Positions 1-7,630 are shown, counted from the stretch's first letter. The stretch is DNA of 21,725 nucleotides from Kaistia algarum (GCF_026343945.1 NZ_JAPKNJ010000006.1:1-21725); one strand, 5' to 3'. The notes: generated by a model from the sequence alone, not told the origin. Numbers and translations are program-made.

Positions 1-738
<738 letters not shown>

Positions 739-774
739 GGCGGAGCCAGCCTTCTGGCTGGATCAACGGTTAAG

Positions 775-805
775 AGGCGGGAGCAACAATGCTCCCGCCT
801 TTTTT
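775..805 (+). terminator. Intrinsic terminator of tuf
   Basis: A perfect 10-bp stem (AGGCGGGAGC at 775-784 with GCTCCCGCCT at 791-800) encloses the loop AACAAT and runs into five further T residues (801-805). This is a textbook rho-independent terminator. It separates tuf from the accessory genes that follow, so those genes are unlikely to be expressed mainly by read-through. Confidence 0.93.
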
Positions 806-850
806 GTTGGGTTCATTGAAAAGTTGCGAGCCACTGCTACGGTGGGTTGC

Positions 851-1699
851 ATGATCAACCGCCGATTTTTCTCCGCTCTGCTCGCCATGTGCCCTGCCTT
901 TGTCCAGCGGGCCTTCGCTGCACGCGCCTCGTCTCCCGCAGAAGAGGACGCCATTGCATTCCTTAGAAGCCTGCGACAGATATTGCTCGAACAGGCCGAA
1001 ACTCGAAGAAGCATTGCCGTCCTCGACCATTTCATCGACGATTTCGATGATGTGACTGATCGGCTCAAGCAAGTGAACCGAGGCGAAACGCGGGCGGTGG
1101 TGACTGACATATTTGACGAAGTGCTCTCCGCTGCGGGGCCGGTCGTCAAGATCGAAGGCGAGATACGAACATTTGACGTAGTCAGGCCAAACCTTCGTCC
1201 GCAGATATTCGCGACCGCGTATCTGGAGGGGCAGGGTGGGCTCCTCTATCGCCCCTTCACGTCCAAAAGCTCCGTCGTGATCGTAGAGGTGGGGGTCGGA
1301 ATGAACCGCTTTGTCCGCGCCGAGGAAGCGGATGCATGGGGTCTCGACTTCGGCACGGCAGTAGCTGCGGCCGTCGAGAGCCTTGAAGCAGCATCCGAGG
1401 GCGTTCAAATCGAGTCGAGAAATCTGCCCGGCGGTGGCATTGTCGGCATGATTGGCTCCGGGGACGGCTTTGACAGTTCGCGCGCGCTCGTGCCGGCCTT
1501 CCGCCGGCAACTGCTTTCGCTAGCGGCAACGCCGCTGCAAGCCGCCATGCCCAACCGCGACATCCTGATGTTCTGGACGCCGGGTGTTGCGCCTTTCGAA
1601 GAGATGCGCTCGCTGGTCCGTGAGTTCTACGAGGAAGGTCCCTTTTCGCGGACCGACGAGATTTTCGACCTGAAAGCGGAAACCTTCAGGCCGATATAA
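851..1699 (+). CDS. Exported protein with DUF1444 (YtpQ/UPF0354)-like C-terminal region
   Basis: A protein of 282 residues. ATG at 851 is preferred over an in-frame TTG at 824: it has a GGTGGG five bases upstream, and it gives a plausible short signal peptide (MINRR, then hydrophobic residues 6-18, candidate cut after AFA at 21-23). The mature part begins with a charged, probably helical segment (about 28-80). The C-terminal half (about 138-282) resembles by eye the DUF1444/YtpQ family: an alternating hydrophobic strand, a helix AVAAAVESLE, a GDG segment, the MPNRDILMFW strand, and a closing EGPFSRTDEIFDLKAETFRPI-like end. The biochemical role of that family is not established to my knowledge, so none is assigned. 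Family members are usually cytoplasmic, so the signal peptide is unusual. It ends 14 bases before the end of the convergent citrate synthase gene. Base composition is slightly less GC-rich than that of the neighbouring ribosomal genes. Confidence 0.75.
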   Translation: MINRRFFSALLAMCPAFVQRAFAARASSPAEEDAIAFLRSLRQILLEQAETRRSIAVLDHFIDDFDDVTDRLKQVNRGETRAVVTDIFDEVLSAAGPVVKIEGEIRTFDVVRPNLRPQIFATAYLEGQGGLLYRPFTSKSSVVIVEVGVGMNRFVRAEEADAWGLDFGTAVAAAVESLEAASEGVQIESRNLPGGGIVGMIGSGDGFDSSRALVPAFRRQLLSLAATPLQAAMPNRDILMFWTPGVAPFEEMRSLVREFYEEGPFSRTDEIFDLKAETFRPI

Positions 1700-1713
1700 C
1701 TGAGCAAGTCCCG

Positions 1714-2898
1714 TCACGCCGCCGCCGCCCTTGGCCTTATCAACTGGCCGCTCTCCGCCTGCTCCATCGCATGCGCGATCCAGCCGACGCTGCGGCCGAT
1801 GGCGAAGAGGGCGAGGGCGGCGTCGCGGGGCAGGGTGTAGTTCCGCTCCAGGATCACCAGGGCGACGTCGATTGATGGTAGTTCACCCGTGGCGGCCTCG
1901 ACCGAGGCTAGGAGGGCTTCCTGCTCGGGCGCGAGCGGAATGGTCGCCAGCAAAGAGCGAGCGCGCGGATCGCCGTTTGGGTAGAGCCGGTGTCCGAAGC
2001 CAGGCACCGGCTCCCCACGGGCCAGTCTCGCTCTCACGGCCTCATTCGGATCGCCAATCCGCCCCACCTCGTCGAGGAAGGCCGCGACCCTTTGCGTCGC
2101 TCCGCCATGGATCGGCCCGGCCAAGGTGACGAGGCCGGCAATGATCGCGTGGGTAAGCGAAGCGCCGGTCGAGGCGGCGACGCGCACGGCGAAAGTCGAG
2201 GCGTTCAGTTCGTGGTCGGCGACGAGGACAAGCGCGCGGCGGATGGCGTCGGCGGCATCCGGGGCGCTCCAGGCCTCCGCGAGCGCGACATGAAGCGGGC
2301 CCATACCCAGCGGCCCGCCGGCAACAGCCGCCGCGATCCGGCCGACCCCGTGATTGGCGCGGCGGGCGAGGCGACCGCTGCGCTCGCCGAACAGCGTCGC
2401 GGGGAGGTCCGCTGCCAGCGCCGCGACGGCGCGGTCGATCGGCGAGCCTGCGAGCGATGGCGGCGATGGTCGCGCTTCGAAGTCCGGCGCCGGCATTTGC
2501 CACAGCAGCGCGGCGGCTTCCTCCAGCGTCGCCGTCTCCGACAGTTCCACGGCATCGCGGCCGCGATAGGTGAGGTGCCCGTCTGCGATGCTGGAGATGG
2601 ACGTCGCCAGCACCGGTAGCCCCCAGTCAAGCGCGGTGGCGGCTGCGGCGGACGGCCGGGCCTGGCGGCGCTTCCGCTCGATCAGGGCGTCGATATCGGC
2701 TCTCTCATAGAGCCGAGCCCGCGGATCGTCCGGATGGGGCAGGGCGCGCACGAGGCCGCGGCTGACATAGGCATAAAGAGACGCCGGGCGGACGCCCAGC
2801 CGCTGGCTGGCTTCTTCGGCGGAGAGAAGGTGCGGCGCTTCCGGCAAGATGAAGCTTTCGTATTGATTGGTTGATTCAAGATTGATCGTGCAGTCCAT
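1714..2898 (-). CDS. Citrate synthase family protein with N-terminal MerR-type helix-turn-helix
   Basis: A protein of 394 residues. Residues about 23-76 form a MerR/excisionase-like DNA-binding helix-turn-helix (LLSAEEASQRLGVRPASLYA, then a wing ending in RLYERADIDALIERK). Residues about 90-394 are a citrate synthase fold. Citrate synthases condense oxaloacetate with acetyl-CoA, or propionyl-CoA in 2-methylcitrate synthases. Active-site landmarks are present: DHELNAST with H229, HGG with H264, GFGHR with H303, the aspartate of SIDVAL (D344), and the arginine of GRSVGW (R369). The substrate is not predictable from this. The HTH suggests DNA binding, perhaps feedback-controlled regulation of itself and of the divergent paralogue that starts 45 bases away, with an inverted repeat between them. 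Alternatively the HTH may be a structural relic. ATG at 2898 is chosen because the HTH begins soon after it. It is convergent with the upstream exported protein. Confidence 0.9.
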   Translation of the reverse strand: MDCTINLESTNQYESFILPEAPHLLSAEEASQRLGVRPASLYAYVSRGLVRALPHPDDPRARLYERADIDALIERKRRQARPSAAAATALDWGLPVLATSISSIADGHLTYRGRDAVELSETATLEEAAALLWQMPAPDFEARPSPPSLAGSPIDRAVAALAADLPATLFGERSGRLARRANHGVGRIAAAVAGGPLGMGPLHVALAEAWSAPDAADAIRRALVLVADHELNASTFAVRVAASTGASLTHAIIAGLVTLAGPIHGGATQRVAAFLDEVGRIGDPNEAVRARLARGEPVPGFGHRLYPNGDPRARSLLATIPLAPEQEALLASVEAATGELPSIDVALVILERNYTLPRDAALALFAIGRSVGWIAHAMEQAESGQLIRPRAAAA

Positions 2899-2908
2899 CT
2901 ATATGACT

Positions 2909-2932
2909 TTCTTGCCGTGTGCCAGGCAAGAA
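2909..2932. promoter_or_regulatory. Inverted repeat between divergent citrate synthases, candidate operator
   Basis: Perfect 8-bp arms TTCTTGCC (2909-2916) and GGCAAGAA (2925-2932) are separated by 8 bases. The element fills most of the 45-bp space between the two divergent starts. Its right arm overlaps the AAGGAG ribosome-binding site (2931-2936) of the rightward gene. Dyads of this size are typical of dimeric MerR-type regulators, and the leftward gene encodes such a DNA-binding domain, so autoregulation is a reasonable inference. As RNA the repeat could also fold and hide the ribosome-binding site. Confidence 0.5.
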
Positions 2933-2943
2933 GGAGTATGAGC

Positions 2944-4068
2944 ATGGACCATGGATCGGGCAGGGGGCTGGCGGGCGTCGTCGCTGCGGACACAGTGATG
3001 AGCCATGTCGACGGGGCGGGCGGGCGCCTGGTCATTCGGGGCCATCCGGTCGAACAACTCGCCGGATATGCTCCTTACGAAACCGCCGCGTCGCTGCTGC
3101 TGGACGGGTTCGCCGAGTGCGGCGATGAGGCGAGTTTCCGTACGGCGGTCGGCCGAGGGCGGGTCGAGGCTTATGGGCGATTTGCCGGACGCCTGCGCGA
3201 CATGCCCGGCACCCTCGATCCCGTCGAGACGATGCGGCTGCTTCTGGCGGAGATCGGCGACAGCGATCCGCTCGCCGAACCGGCAGCACTTATCGGTGCG
3301 GCCGGTGTCGCCGCGGCGATGGCGATTCGGCATGCCGGCGGAGAGCCGATCTCACCGCCCGATGCTGCGGCGCCGCACGCGGCCGATCTGTTGCGGCTCA
3401 TCCGCGGCGCGCGGCCCGACTCGCGCGAATCGGCCGCCTTTGAGGCCTATCTCGTCACGGTGATCGATCATGGCTTCAACGCCTCGACCTTCACGGCTCG
3501 CGTCGTCGCCTCGACGCAGGCGGGTCTGCCCTCGGCGGTGATCGCCGCGCTGTCGGCATTGAAGGGGCGCTTGCACGGCGGCGCGCCCGGCCCCGTCCTC
3601 GACATGCTCGATTCGATCGGGCGTCCGGAACATGCCGAGGATTGGATCGAGGCCCGAATCGCCGCCGGCGAACGAATCATGGGCTTCGGACACCGTGCCT
3701 ACCGGGTCCGAGATCCCCGCGCCGACGTGCTCCGCTCCGTGCTCGCCGGACTGGGAACCGTCGACTCTGGCGATTCGGACAATTTCGCCGGCGAGGGGCG
3801 GCTTGCCTTTGCCGGTGCCGTCGAAAAGGCGGCACTCACAGTGCTGGCCCGCCGCAAGGCCGGGCGCCGGTTGGACGTCAATGTCGAATTCTATACCGCA
3901 CTGCTTCTGGAGCGGCTCGGCATCCCGCGCACAGGCTTTACCGCCGTTTTCGCGGCGGCGCGGAGTGCCGGCTGGATCGCCCATGCGCTGGAGCAGCAGG
4001 CGGAAGGCAGCCTCATCCGCCCTGATGCGCGCTACATCGGCCCGGAGCCGCTCGCTCGCGCCGGGTGA
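2944..4068 (+). CDS. Citrate synthase / 2-methylcitrate synthase family protein
   Basis: A protein of 374 residues with a citrate synthase fold and no HTH. ATG at 2944 is chosen because AAGGAG (2931-2936) lies seven bases upstream. An in-frame ATG at 2938 is too close to that site, and a GTG at 2917 lies before it. Conserved elements are the N-terminal VAADTVMSHVDG (the small-domain entry of this family), DHGFNAST with H176, LHGGAPG with H211, GFGHRAY with H250, and an arginine in AARSAGW (R340-S341 region). The position of the general-base aspartate reads NVEFY, with glutamate at residue 315. Glutamate occurs here in some subfamilies as far as I recall, but it makes classical citrate synthase activity less certain. 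The gene is divergent from the HTH-bearing paralogue; the two may form a hetero-oligomer or an enzyme/regulator pair. Citrate versus methylcitrate cannot be decided from sequence. Confidence 0.9.
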   Translation: MDHGSGRGLAGVVAADTVMSHVDGAGGRLVIRGHPVEQLAGYAPYETAASLLLDGFAECGDEASFRTAVGRGRVEAYGRFAGRLRDMPGTLDPVETMRLLLAEIGDSDPLAEPAALIGAAGVAAAMAIRHAGGEPISPPDAAAPHAADLLRLIRGARPDSRESAAFEAYLVTVIDHGFNASTFTARVVASTQAGLPSAVIAALSALKGRLHGGAPGPVLDMLDSIGRPEHAEDWIEARIAAGERIMGFGHRAYRVRDPRADVLRSVLAGLGTVDSGDSDNFAGEGRLAFAGAVEKAALTVLARRKAGRRLDVNVEFYTALLLERLGIPRTGFTAVFAAARSAGWIAHALEQQAEGSLIRPDARYIGPEPLARAG

Positions 4069-4122
4069 GGGAGGATGGCGCGATGTGCGGGGATGATCCC
4101 CGGCCAGGCTTCAGAGCAGGGA

Positions 4123-4153
4123 TTGCGTCCGGGACGCGAGGCGGCTATGTAAT
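4123..4153 (+). promoter_or_regulatory. Candidate promoter for tRNA-Trp (and secE-nusG read-through)
   Basis: TTGCGT (4123-4128) is followed after 17 bases by TATGTA (4146-4151) inside CTATGTAATC. Transcription would start near 4158, about 23 bases before the tRNA. The match to the sigma-70 consensus is partial, but an almost identical arrangement recurs 143 bases downstream, ahead of secE. Confidence 0.45.
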
Positions 4154-4180
4154 CGCCGCGCTCGGCATGTCCGGACGTGG

Positions 4181-4256
4181 AGGGGTATAGCTCAGCTGGT
4201 AGAGCGACGGTCTCCAAAACCGTAGGTCGTAGGTTCGAATCCTACTGCCCCTGCCA
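4181..4256 (+). tRNA. tRNA-Trp (anticodon CCA)
   Basis: A 76-base cloverleaf can be folded by hand. The acceptor stem is AGGGGTA with TGCCCCT, the D arm GCTC/GAGC, the anticodon arm ACGGT with loop CTCCAAA and ACCGT (anticodon CCA at 4214-4216), the variable loop AGGTC, and the T arm GTAGG-TTCGAAT-CCTAC. The discriminator is G and the CCA end is encoded (4254-4256). CCA reads the UGG tryptophan codon. The tRNA lies directly upstream of secE, the usual place for it in Rhizobiales, where it is often transcribed with secE-nusG. Confidence 0.97.
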
Positions 4257-4265
4257 ATTTAACAC

Positions 4266-4294
4266 TTGAGGAATCGTTCGAACGGTTCTATGTA
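4266..4294 (+). promoter_or_regulatory. Candidate secE-nusG promoter with palindrome in the spacer
   Basis: TTGAGG (4266-4271), 17 bases, TATGTA (4289-4294). The spacer holds a perfect 10-bp palindrome CGTTCGAACG (4275-4284), extendable with one mismatch to 16 bp (4272-4287). A dyad in this position would let a bound protein block the promoter, or could be a coincidental palindrome. The TATGTAA hexamer region repeats the one upstream of the tRNA. Confidence 0.45.
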
Positions 4295-4353
4295 ACGCTT
4301 CCCAGCGCGGTGCGCAGACTTTTGTTTGCGCGCCCGCAAGCCGTGAGCGGGTA

Positions 4354-4554
4354 ATGGCCACCAAAACAAATCCTTTTACATTCCTCCAGCAAGTCCGGGC
4401 GGAGGTATCGAAAGTCGTTTGGCCGTCGCGCCGCGAGGCCGCGATTACGACTGTCATGGTTTTCGTCATGGCCATTGCCGCGTCGCTGTTCTTCACTCTC
4501 GCCGATTTCCTCCTGAGTTGGGGCGTCCAGTTCCTGCTCGGCGTCGGACGCTAG
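4354..4554 (+). CDS. secE: Preprotein translocase subunit SecE
   Basis: A 66-residue single-span SecE, the short form usual in alphaproteobacteria (the E. coli protein has three spans). SecE clamps the SecY channel in the inner membrane and is needed for Sec export. The sequence shows the amphipathic N-terminal helix [20 protein letters not shown] (residues 9-28), which includes the conserved V-WPSR motif. One transmembrane segment follows (about 30-50), then a short periplasmic-side tail. The ribosome-binding site is weak (GAGCGG at 4345-4350). The stop is 13 bases before the nusG start, so the two are surely cotranscribed. Confidence 0.97.
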   Translation: MATKTNPFTFLQQVRAEVSKVVWPSRREAAITTVMVFVMAIAASLFFTLADFLLSWGVQFLLGVGR

Positions 4555-4567
4555 GCGGAGCACATTG

Positions 4568-5098
4568 ATGGACAAGCGGTGGTATATCGTTCACGCCTAT
4601 TCGAATTTCGAGAAGAAGGTCGCGGAATCGATCCGTGAGCAAGCCGAGCAGCGCGGGCTTGCCGACCTCTTCGACCAGATCCTTGTTCCGACCGAGAAGG
4701 TCGTCGAGGTGCGTCGCGGCCGCAAGGTCGACGCCGAGCGCAAGTTCTTCCCGGGCTATGTCCTGGTGAAGATGGCGCTTACGGACGACGCCTATCATTT
4801 GATCAAGAACACGCCGAAGGTCACCGGCTTCCTCGGTTCGGACAACAAGCCGATGCCGATTTCGGAAGGCGAGGCCAACCGGATCCTGCACCAGGTGCAG
4901 GAGGGCGTCGAGCGGCCGAAGCCGTCGGTCTCGTTCGAGGTCGGTGAGCAGGTCCGCGTCGCGGATGGCCCCTTCGCTTCGTTCAATGGCCTCGTCGAGG
5001 AAGTCGATGAGGTTCGCGCCCGGCTCAAGGTCGCGGTTTCGATTTTCGGGCGCGCCACTCCGGTGGAGCTCGAATACGGTCAGGTCGAGAAGATCTGA
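4568..5098 (+). CDS. nusG: Transcription termination/antitermination protein NusG
   Basis: A 176-residue NusG, which binds RNA polymerase, suppresses pausing, and links it to Rho or to ribosomal protein S10. The NGN domain (about 3-115) begins [19 protein letters not shown] and contains [10 protein letters not shown]. The C-terminal KOW domain (about 122-176) contains [17 protein letters not shown] and ends in [13 protein letters not shown] at 4568 is chosen over the TTG at 4565, because GGAG (4557-4560) is seven bases upstream. It follows secE directly and is separated from rplK by 140 bases. Confidence 0.97.
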   Translation: MDKRWYIVHAYSNFEKKVAESIREQAEQRGLADLFDQILVPTEKVVEVRRGRKVDAERKFFPGYVLVKMALTDDAYHLIKNTPKVTGFLGSDNKPMPISEGEANRILHQVQEGVERPKPSVSFEVGEQVRVADGPFASFNGLVEEVDEVRARLKVAVSIFGRATPVELEYGQVEKI

Positions 5099-5181
5099 TC
5101 GTCCGGGCGTGGGAGGATGCGGCGCTCGCCAAGCGTCGACACCGTACCACGCCATTCCTCGCCGGTTTTCGCCGGCACGGC

Positions 5182-5196
5182 CCGACGTGATGTCGG
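5182..5196 (+). repeat. Small hairpin in the nusG-rplK spacer
   Basis: CCGAC (5182-5186) and GTCGG (5192-5196) enclose a 5-base loop, 43 bases before the rplK start. In E. coli, ribosomal protein L1 represses the rplK-rplA message by binding its leader. This hairpin is in the right region, but I cannot show that it matches the L1 site. Nothing else is recognised in the 140-base spacer apart from an AAGGAAG ribosome-binding site just before rplK. Confidence 0.3.
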
Positions 5197-5238
5197 TCCA
5201 CCTCGTCGGCGGGTCGCCGGCATGGGAAAGGAAGCAAA

Positions 5239-5670
5239 ATGGCAAAGAAAGTTGCAGGCTACCTGAAGCTTCAGGTGAAGGCCGGCTCGGCTACTCCGTC
5301 GCCGCCGATCGGCCCCGCGCTCGGCCAGCGCGGTATCAACATCATGGAGTTCTGCAAGTCGTTCAACGCGCAGACCCAGGAAATGGAAAAGGGCTCGCCC
5401 GTTCCGGTGGTCATTACCTACTACCAGGACAAGTCCTTCACTTTTGTGATGAAGACGGCTCCGGTCAGCTTCTTCCTGAAGAAGGCCGCTGGCGTCGCCG
5501 CTGGTTCGAAGACTCCGGGCAAGGGCGCTCCTGCCGGGTCGGTCACGAAGGCTCAGTGCCTGGAGATCGCTTCGAAGAAGCTCAAGGATCTGAACGCCGA
5601 GAACGTCGAGGCCGCGGCCCTGATGATCGAAGGTTCCGCCCGGTCTATGGGCCTGCAGGTGGTTGACTGA
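5239..5670 (+). CDS. rplK: 50S ribosomal protein L11
   Basis: A 143-residue L11, the normal length. L11 sits at the base of the L7/L12 stalk in the GTPase-associated centre and takes part in factor binding and the stringent response. The N-terminal domain has the proline-rich [19 protein letters not shown] (about 22-40), the thiostrepton/RelA-related region. The C-terminal rRNA-binding domain contains [13 protein letters not shown] and ends in [13 protein letters not shown]. The AAGGAAG ribosome-binding site lies directly upstream. The stop is two bases before rplA, so translation is probably coupled. Confidence 0.98.
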   Translation: MAKKVAGYLKLQVKAGSATPSPPIGPALGQRGINIMEFCKSFNAQTQEMEKGSPVPVVITYYQDKSFTFVMKTAPVSFFLKKAAGVAAGSKTPGKGAPAGSVTKAQCLEIASKKLKDLNAENVEAAALMIEGSARSMGLQVVD

Positions 5671-5672
5671 TC

Positions 5673-6371
5673 ATGGCTCATCACGGAAAGCGCGTTCTGA
5701 AGTCCCGCGAGGGCATCGACCGTACCAAGCTCTACCCGATCTCCGAGGCCGTCTCGATGATCAAGAGCCGTGCGACCGCCAAGTTCGACGAGACGATCGA
5801 GGTTTCGCTCAATCTCGGCGTCGATCCGCGTCACGCCGACCAGATGGTCCGCGGCGTCTGCTCGCTCCCGAACGGCTCGGGCCGCACGGTCCGCGTCGCG
5901 GTGTTCGCGCGCGGTGCCAAGGCTGACGAGGCGAAGGCCGCCGGTGCCGACATCGTCGGCGCCGAAGATCTGCTGGAGATCGTCCAGGGTGGCACGATCG
6001 AGTTCGATCGCTGCATCGCGACCCCGGACATGATGCCGCTCGTCGGTCGCCTCGGTAAGGTGCTGGGCCCGCGCGGCCTGATGCCGAACCCGAAGGTCGG
6101 CACGGTGACGATGGACGTCACCACCGCCGTCAAGGGCGCCAAGGGTGGCTCGGTCGAGTTCCGCGTCGAGAAGGCTGGTATCATCCATGCCGGCATCGGC
6201 AAGGCGAGCTTCGACGCCGAGAAGCTGGTCGAGAACATCAAGGCGTTCACGGATGCCGTTCAGAAGGCTCGTCCTTCCGGCGCCAAGGGCACCTTCGTAC
6301 AGCGTGTCGCCGTTTCGTCGACCATGGGCCCCGGCGTCCATGTCGATCCGTCTTCGGTGGTCGGCGCGTAA
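5673..6371 (+). CDS. rplA: 50S ribosomal protein L1
   Basis: A 232-residue L1 that builds the mobile L1 stalk by the E site. In many bacteria it represses its own operon by binding the rplK-rplA leader. The signature [20 protein letters not shown] lies at about residues 126-146. Domain I/II boundaries follow the family, with [20 protein letters not shown] near the N-terminus and the closing [11 protein letters not shown] near the C-terminus. It starts two bases after the rplK stop and has no strong ribosome-binding site of its own, in keeping with translational coupling. Confidence 0.98.
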   Translation: MAHHGKRVLKSREGIDRTKLYPISEAVSMIKSRATAKFDETIEVSLNLGVDPRHADQMVRGVCSLPNGSGRTVRVAVFARGAKADEAKAAGADIVGAEDLLEIVQGGTIEFDRCIATPDMMPLVGRLGKVLGPRGLMPNPKVGTVTMDVTTAVKGAKGGSVEFRVEKAGIIHAGIGKASFDAEKLVENIKAFTDAVQKARPSGAKGTFVQRVAVSSTMGPGVHVDPSSVVGA

Positions 6372-6444
6372 GCGTCGATACCATGAGTTTCGTCCGGGGA
6401 ACCGGGCGATCGACGGCCGTCCGGGGTTCGCTCCGGTCGGCCGG

Positions 6445-6505
6445 TTACCTGTCCGAGACTGCAGGTGCCGGCGTCGCCGGCTTAATTCCCTGCATAGACG
6501 GGGGT
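6445..6505 (+). promoter_or_regulatory. L10 leader (autoregulatory site for L10-L7/L12)
   Basis: The sequence CCTGTCCGAGACTGCAGG and the downstream CTGCATAGACGGGGG match the pattern I know from alphaproteobacterial rplJ leaders. A three-part fold is visible: CCTGTC (6448-6453) with GACGGG (6497-6502, one G-U pair), TGCAGG (6460-6465) with CCTGCA (6489-6494), and GCCGGC (6467-6472) with GCCGGC (6476-6481). In known systems the L10-(L7/L12)4 complex binds this RNA and lowers rplJL translation. It lies about 175 bases upstream of the rplJ start. Confidence 0.85.
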
Positions 6506-6635
6506 GAAAAACGGATTCTCCGGCTTCGGCCGATGGATCAGTTCGATCCTCTTTTGCCCGGCGGCTCAACGGAGCTCGCGGGGGGACAGGCCAGGAAGCG
6601 TCGCGGCCGGATTTCCGGGCGTGACTGACGCAACC

Positions 6636-6663
6636 GGCGGTCCCGACCGCAAAGTCGGCCGCC
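6636..6663 (+). promoter_or_regulatory. Bulged hairpin directly before the rplJ ribosome-binding site
   Basis: GGCGG (6636-6640) pairs with CCGCC (6659-6663) and CCGAC (6643-6647) with GTCGG (6654-6658), leaving a 2-base bulge and the loop CGCAAA. The stem ends four bases before GGAGAG (6668-6673), the ribosome-binding site of rplJ. It could act with the L10 leader in controlling initiation; that link is inference. Confidence 0.5.
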
Positions 6664-6679
6664 AACTGGAGAGAGGCAA

Positions 6680-7198
6680 GTGGAAAAAGCGGAAAAGCGC
6701 GAACTTGTCTCGACGATGAACGAGGTCTTTCAGGAGGCCAATGTCGTCGTCGTGGCGCATTACGCTGGCCTCACCGTTGCCGAGCTCACTGCCCTTCGCG
6801 GCAAGGCTCGGCAGGTGGGAGTGAGCGTTAAGGTCGCAAAGAACCGCCTCGTCAAGCTCGCCCTTCAAGGCACGGACTCTGCCCACATTGCGGACCTGTT
6901 CACAGGCCCGACGCTGGTCGCTTATTCGAGCGATCCCGTGGCAGCGCCCAAGGTCGCTACCGATTTCGCCAAGACGAATGACAAGCTCGTCATTCTCGGT
7001 GGCGCGATGGGGAAGACCAATCTGGACCCGAACGGTGTCAAGGCTCTCGCCTCGCTGCCGTCGCTCGATGAACTTCGCGGTAAGCTGATCGGCCTGATTT
7101 CGGCCCCGGCTACCAAGATCGCGACAGTCGTCAGCGCGCCCGCGGCGCAGCTTGCCCGCGTGTTCGGTGCCTATGCCAAGAAGGATGAAGCGGCGTGA
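6680..7198 (+). CDS. rplJ: 50S ribosomal protein L10
   Basis: A 172-residue L10, the stalk base that holds L7/L12 dimers and, with L7/L12, represses its own message. The start is GTG at 6680, supported by GGAGAG at 6668-6673 and by the typical alphaproteobacterial N-terminus [17 protein letters not shown]. Core motifs are [18 protein letters not shown] (about 23-40), the [13 protein letters not shown] strand-helix (about 50-62) and GGAMGK. The C-terminal helix that carries the L7/L12 dimers spans about 135-170 ([16 protein letters not shown]). It is followed after 44 bases by rplL. Confidence 0.98.
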   Translation: MEKAEKRELVSTMNEVFQEANVVVVAHYAGLTVAELTALRGKARQVGVSVKVAKNRLVKLALQGTDSAHIADLFTGPTLVAYSSDPVAAPKVATDFAKTNDKLVILGGAMGKTNLDPNGVKALASLPSLDELRGKLIGLISAPATKIATVVSAPAAQLARVFGAYAKKDEAA

Positions 7199-7242
7199 GG
7201 CCGTCATCCCGACACCTGAATTCGAACTGATAGGAAGAAGAA

Positions 7243-7614
7243 ATGGCTGATCTTTCCAAGATTGTTGAAGAACTCTCGAGCCTGACGGTTCTCGAGGCTG
7301 CCGAGCTTTCGAAGCTCCTCGAAGAGAAGTGGGGCGTTTCGGCTGCTGCTCCGGTTGCGGCCGCTGCCGCTGCCGCGGCTCCCGCTGCCGTCGTCGAAGA
7401 GAAGACCGAGTTCGACGTCATCCTGACGGATGTCGGCCCGAACAAGATCAACGTCATCAAGGAAGTCCGCGCGATCACCGCCCTCGGCCTCAAGGAAGCC
7501 AAGGACCTGGTCGAAGCGGCTCCGAAGGCCGTCAAGGAAGCCGTGTCCAAGGACGAGGCTGCCAAGCTCAAGGCTCAGCTCGAAGGTGCTGGCGCCAAGG
7601 TCGACGTCAAGTAA
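7243..7614 (+). CDS. rplL: 50S ribosomal protein L7/L12
   Basis: A 123-residue stalk protein present as several dimers per ribosome, which recruits translational GTPases. The dimerisation domain is residues 1-30 ([20 protein letters not shown]). An alanine-rich hinge follows (about 33-50). The C-terminal factor-binding domain (about 54-123) contains [20 protein letters not shown] and the [12 protein letters not shown] motif. The ribosome-binding site AGGAAGAAG (7232-7240) is strong, fitting the high copy number. Three hairpins follow the gene before rpoB. Confidence 0.98.
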   Translation: MADLSKIVEELSSLTVLEAAELSKLLEEKWGVSAAAPVAAAAAAAAPAAVVEEKTEFDVILTDVGPNKINVIKEVRAITALGLKEAKDLVEAAPKAVKEAVSKDEAAKLKAQLEGAGAKVDVK

Positions 7615-7630
7615 GTCGATTGATTCTCGG

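Larger units (their letters stand above)
6372..6679 (+). other. rplA-rplJ intergenic region (308 bases), structured rplJ leader
   Basis: No credible gene is present; short open frames here have no family resemblance. The stretch holds the L10 leader (about 6445-6505) and a bulged hairpin near the rplJ start (6636-6663), both listed separately. I do not see a clear sigma-70 promoter, so the leader is probably reached from upstream transcription. Confidence 0.7.

Noticed and set aside
824..850. TTG-initiated extension of the exported DUF1444-like protein
   Set aside because: It would put polar residues before the signal peptide; ATG 851 has a better ribosome-binding site and a signal-like N-terminus.
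2917..2943. GTG start at 2917 or ATG at 2938 for the rightward citrate synthase
   Set aside because: GTG 2917 lies upstream of the AAGGAG and inside the inverted repeat; ATG 2938 is only one base from it. ATG 2944 has normal spacing.
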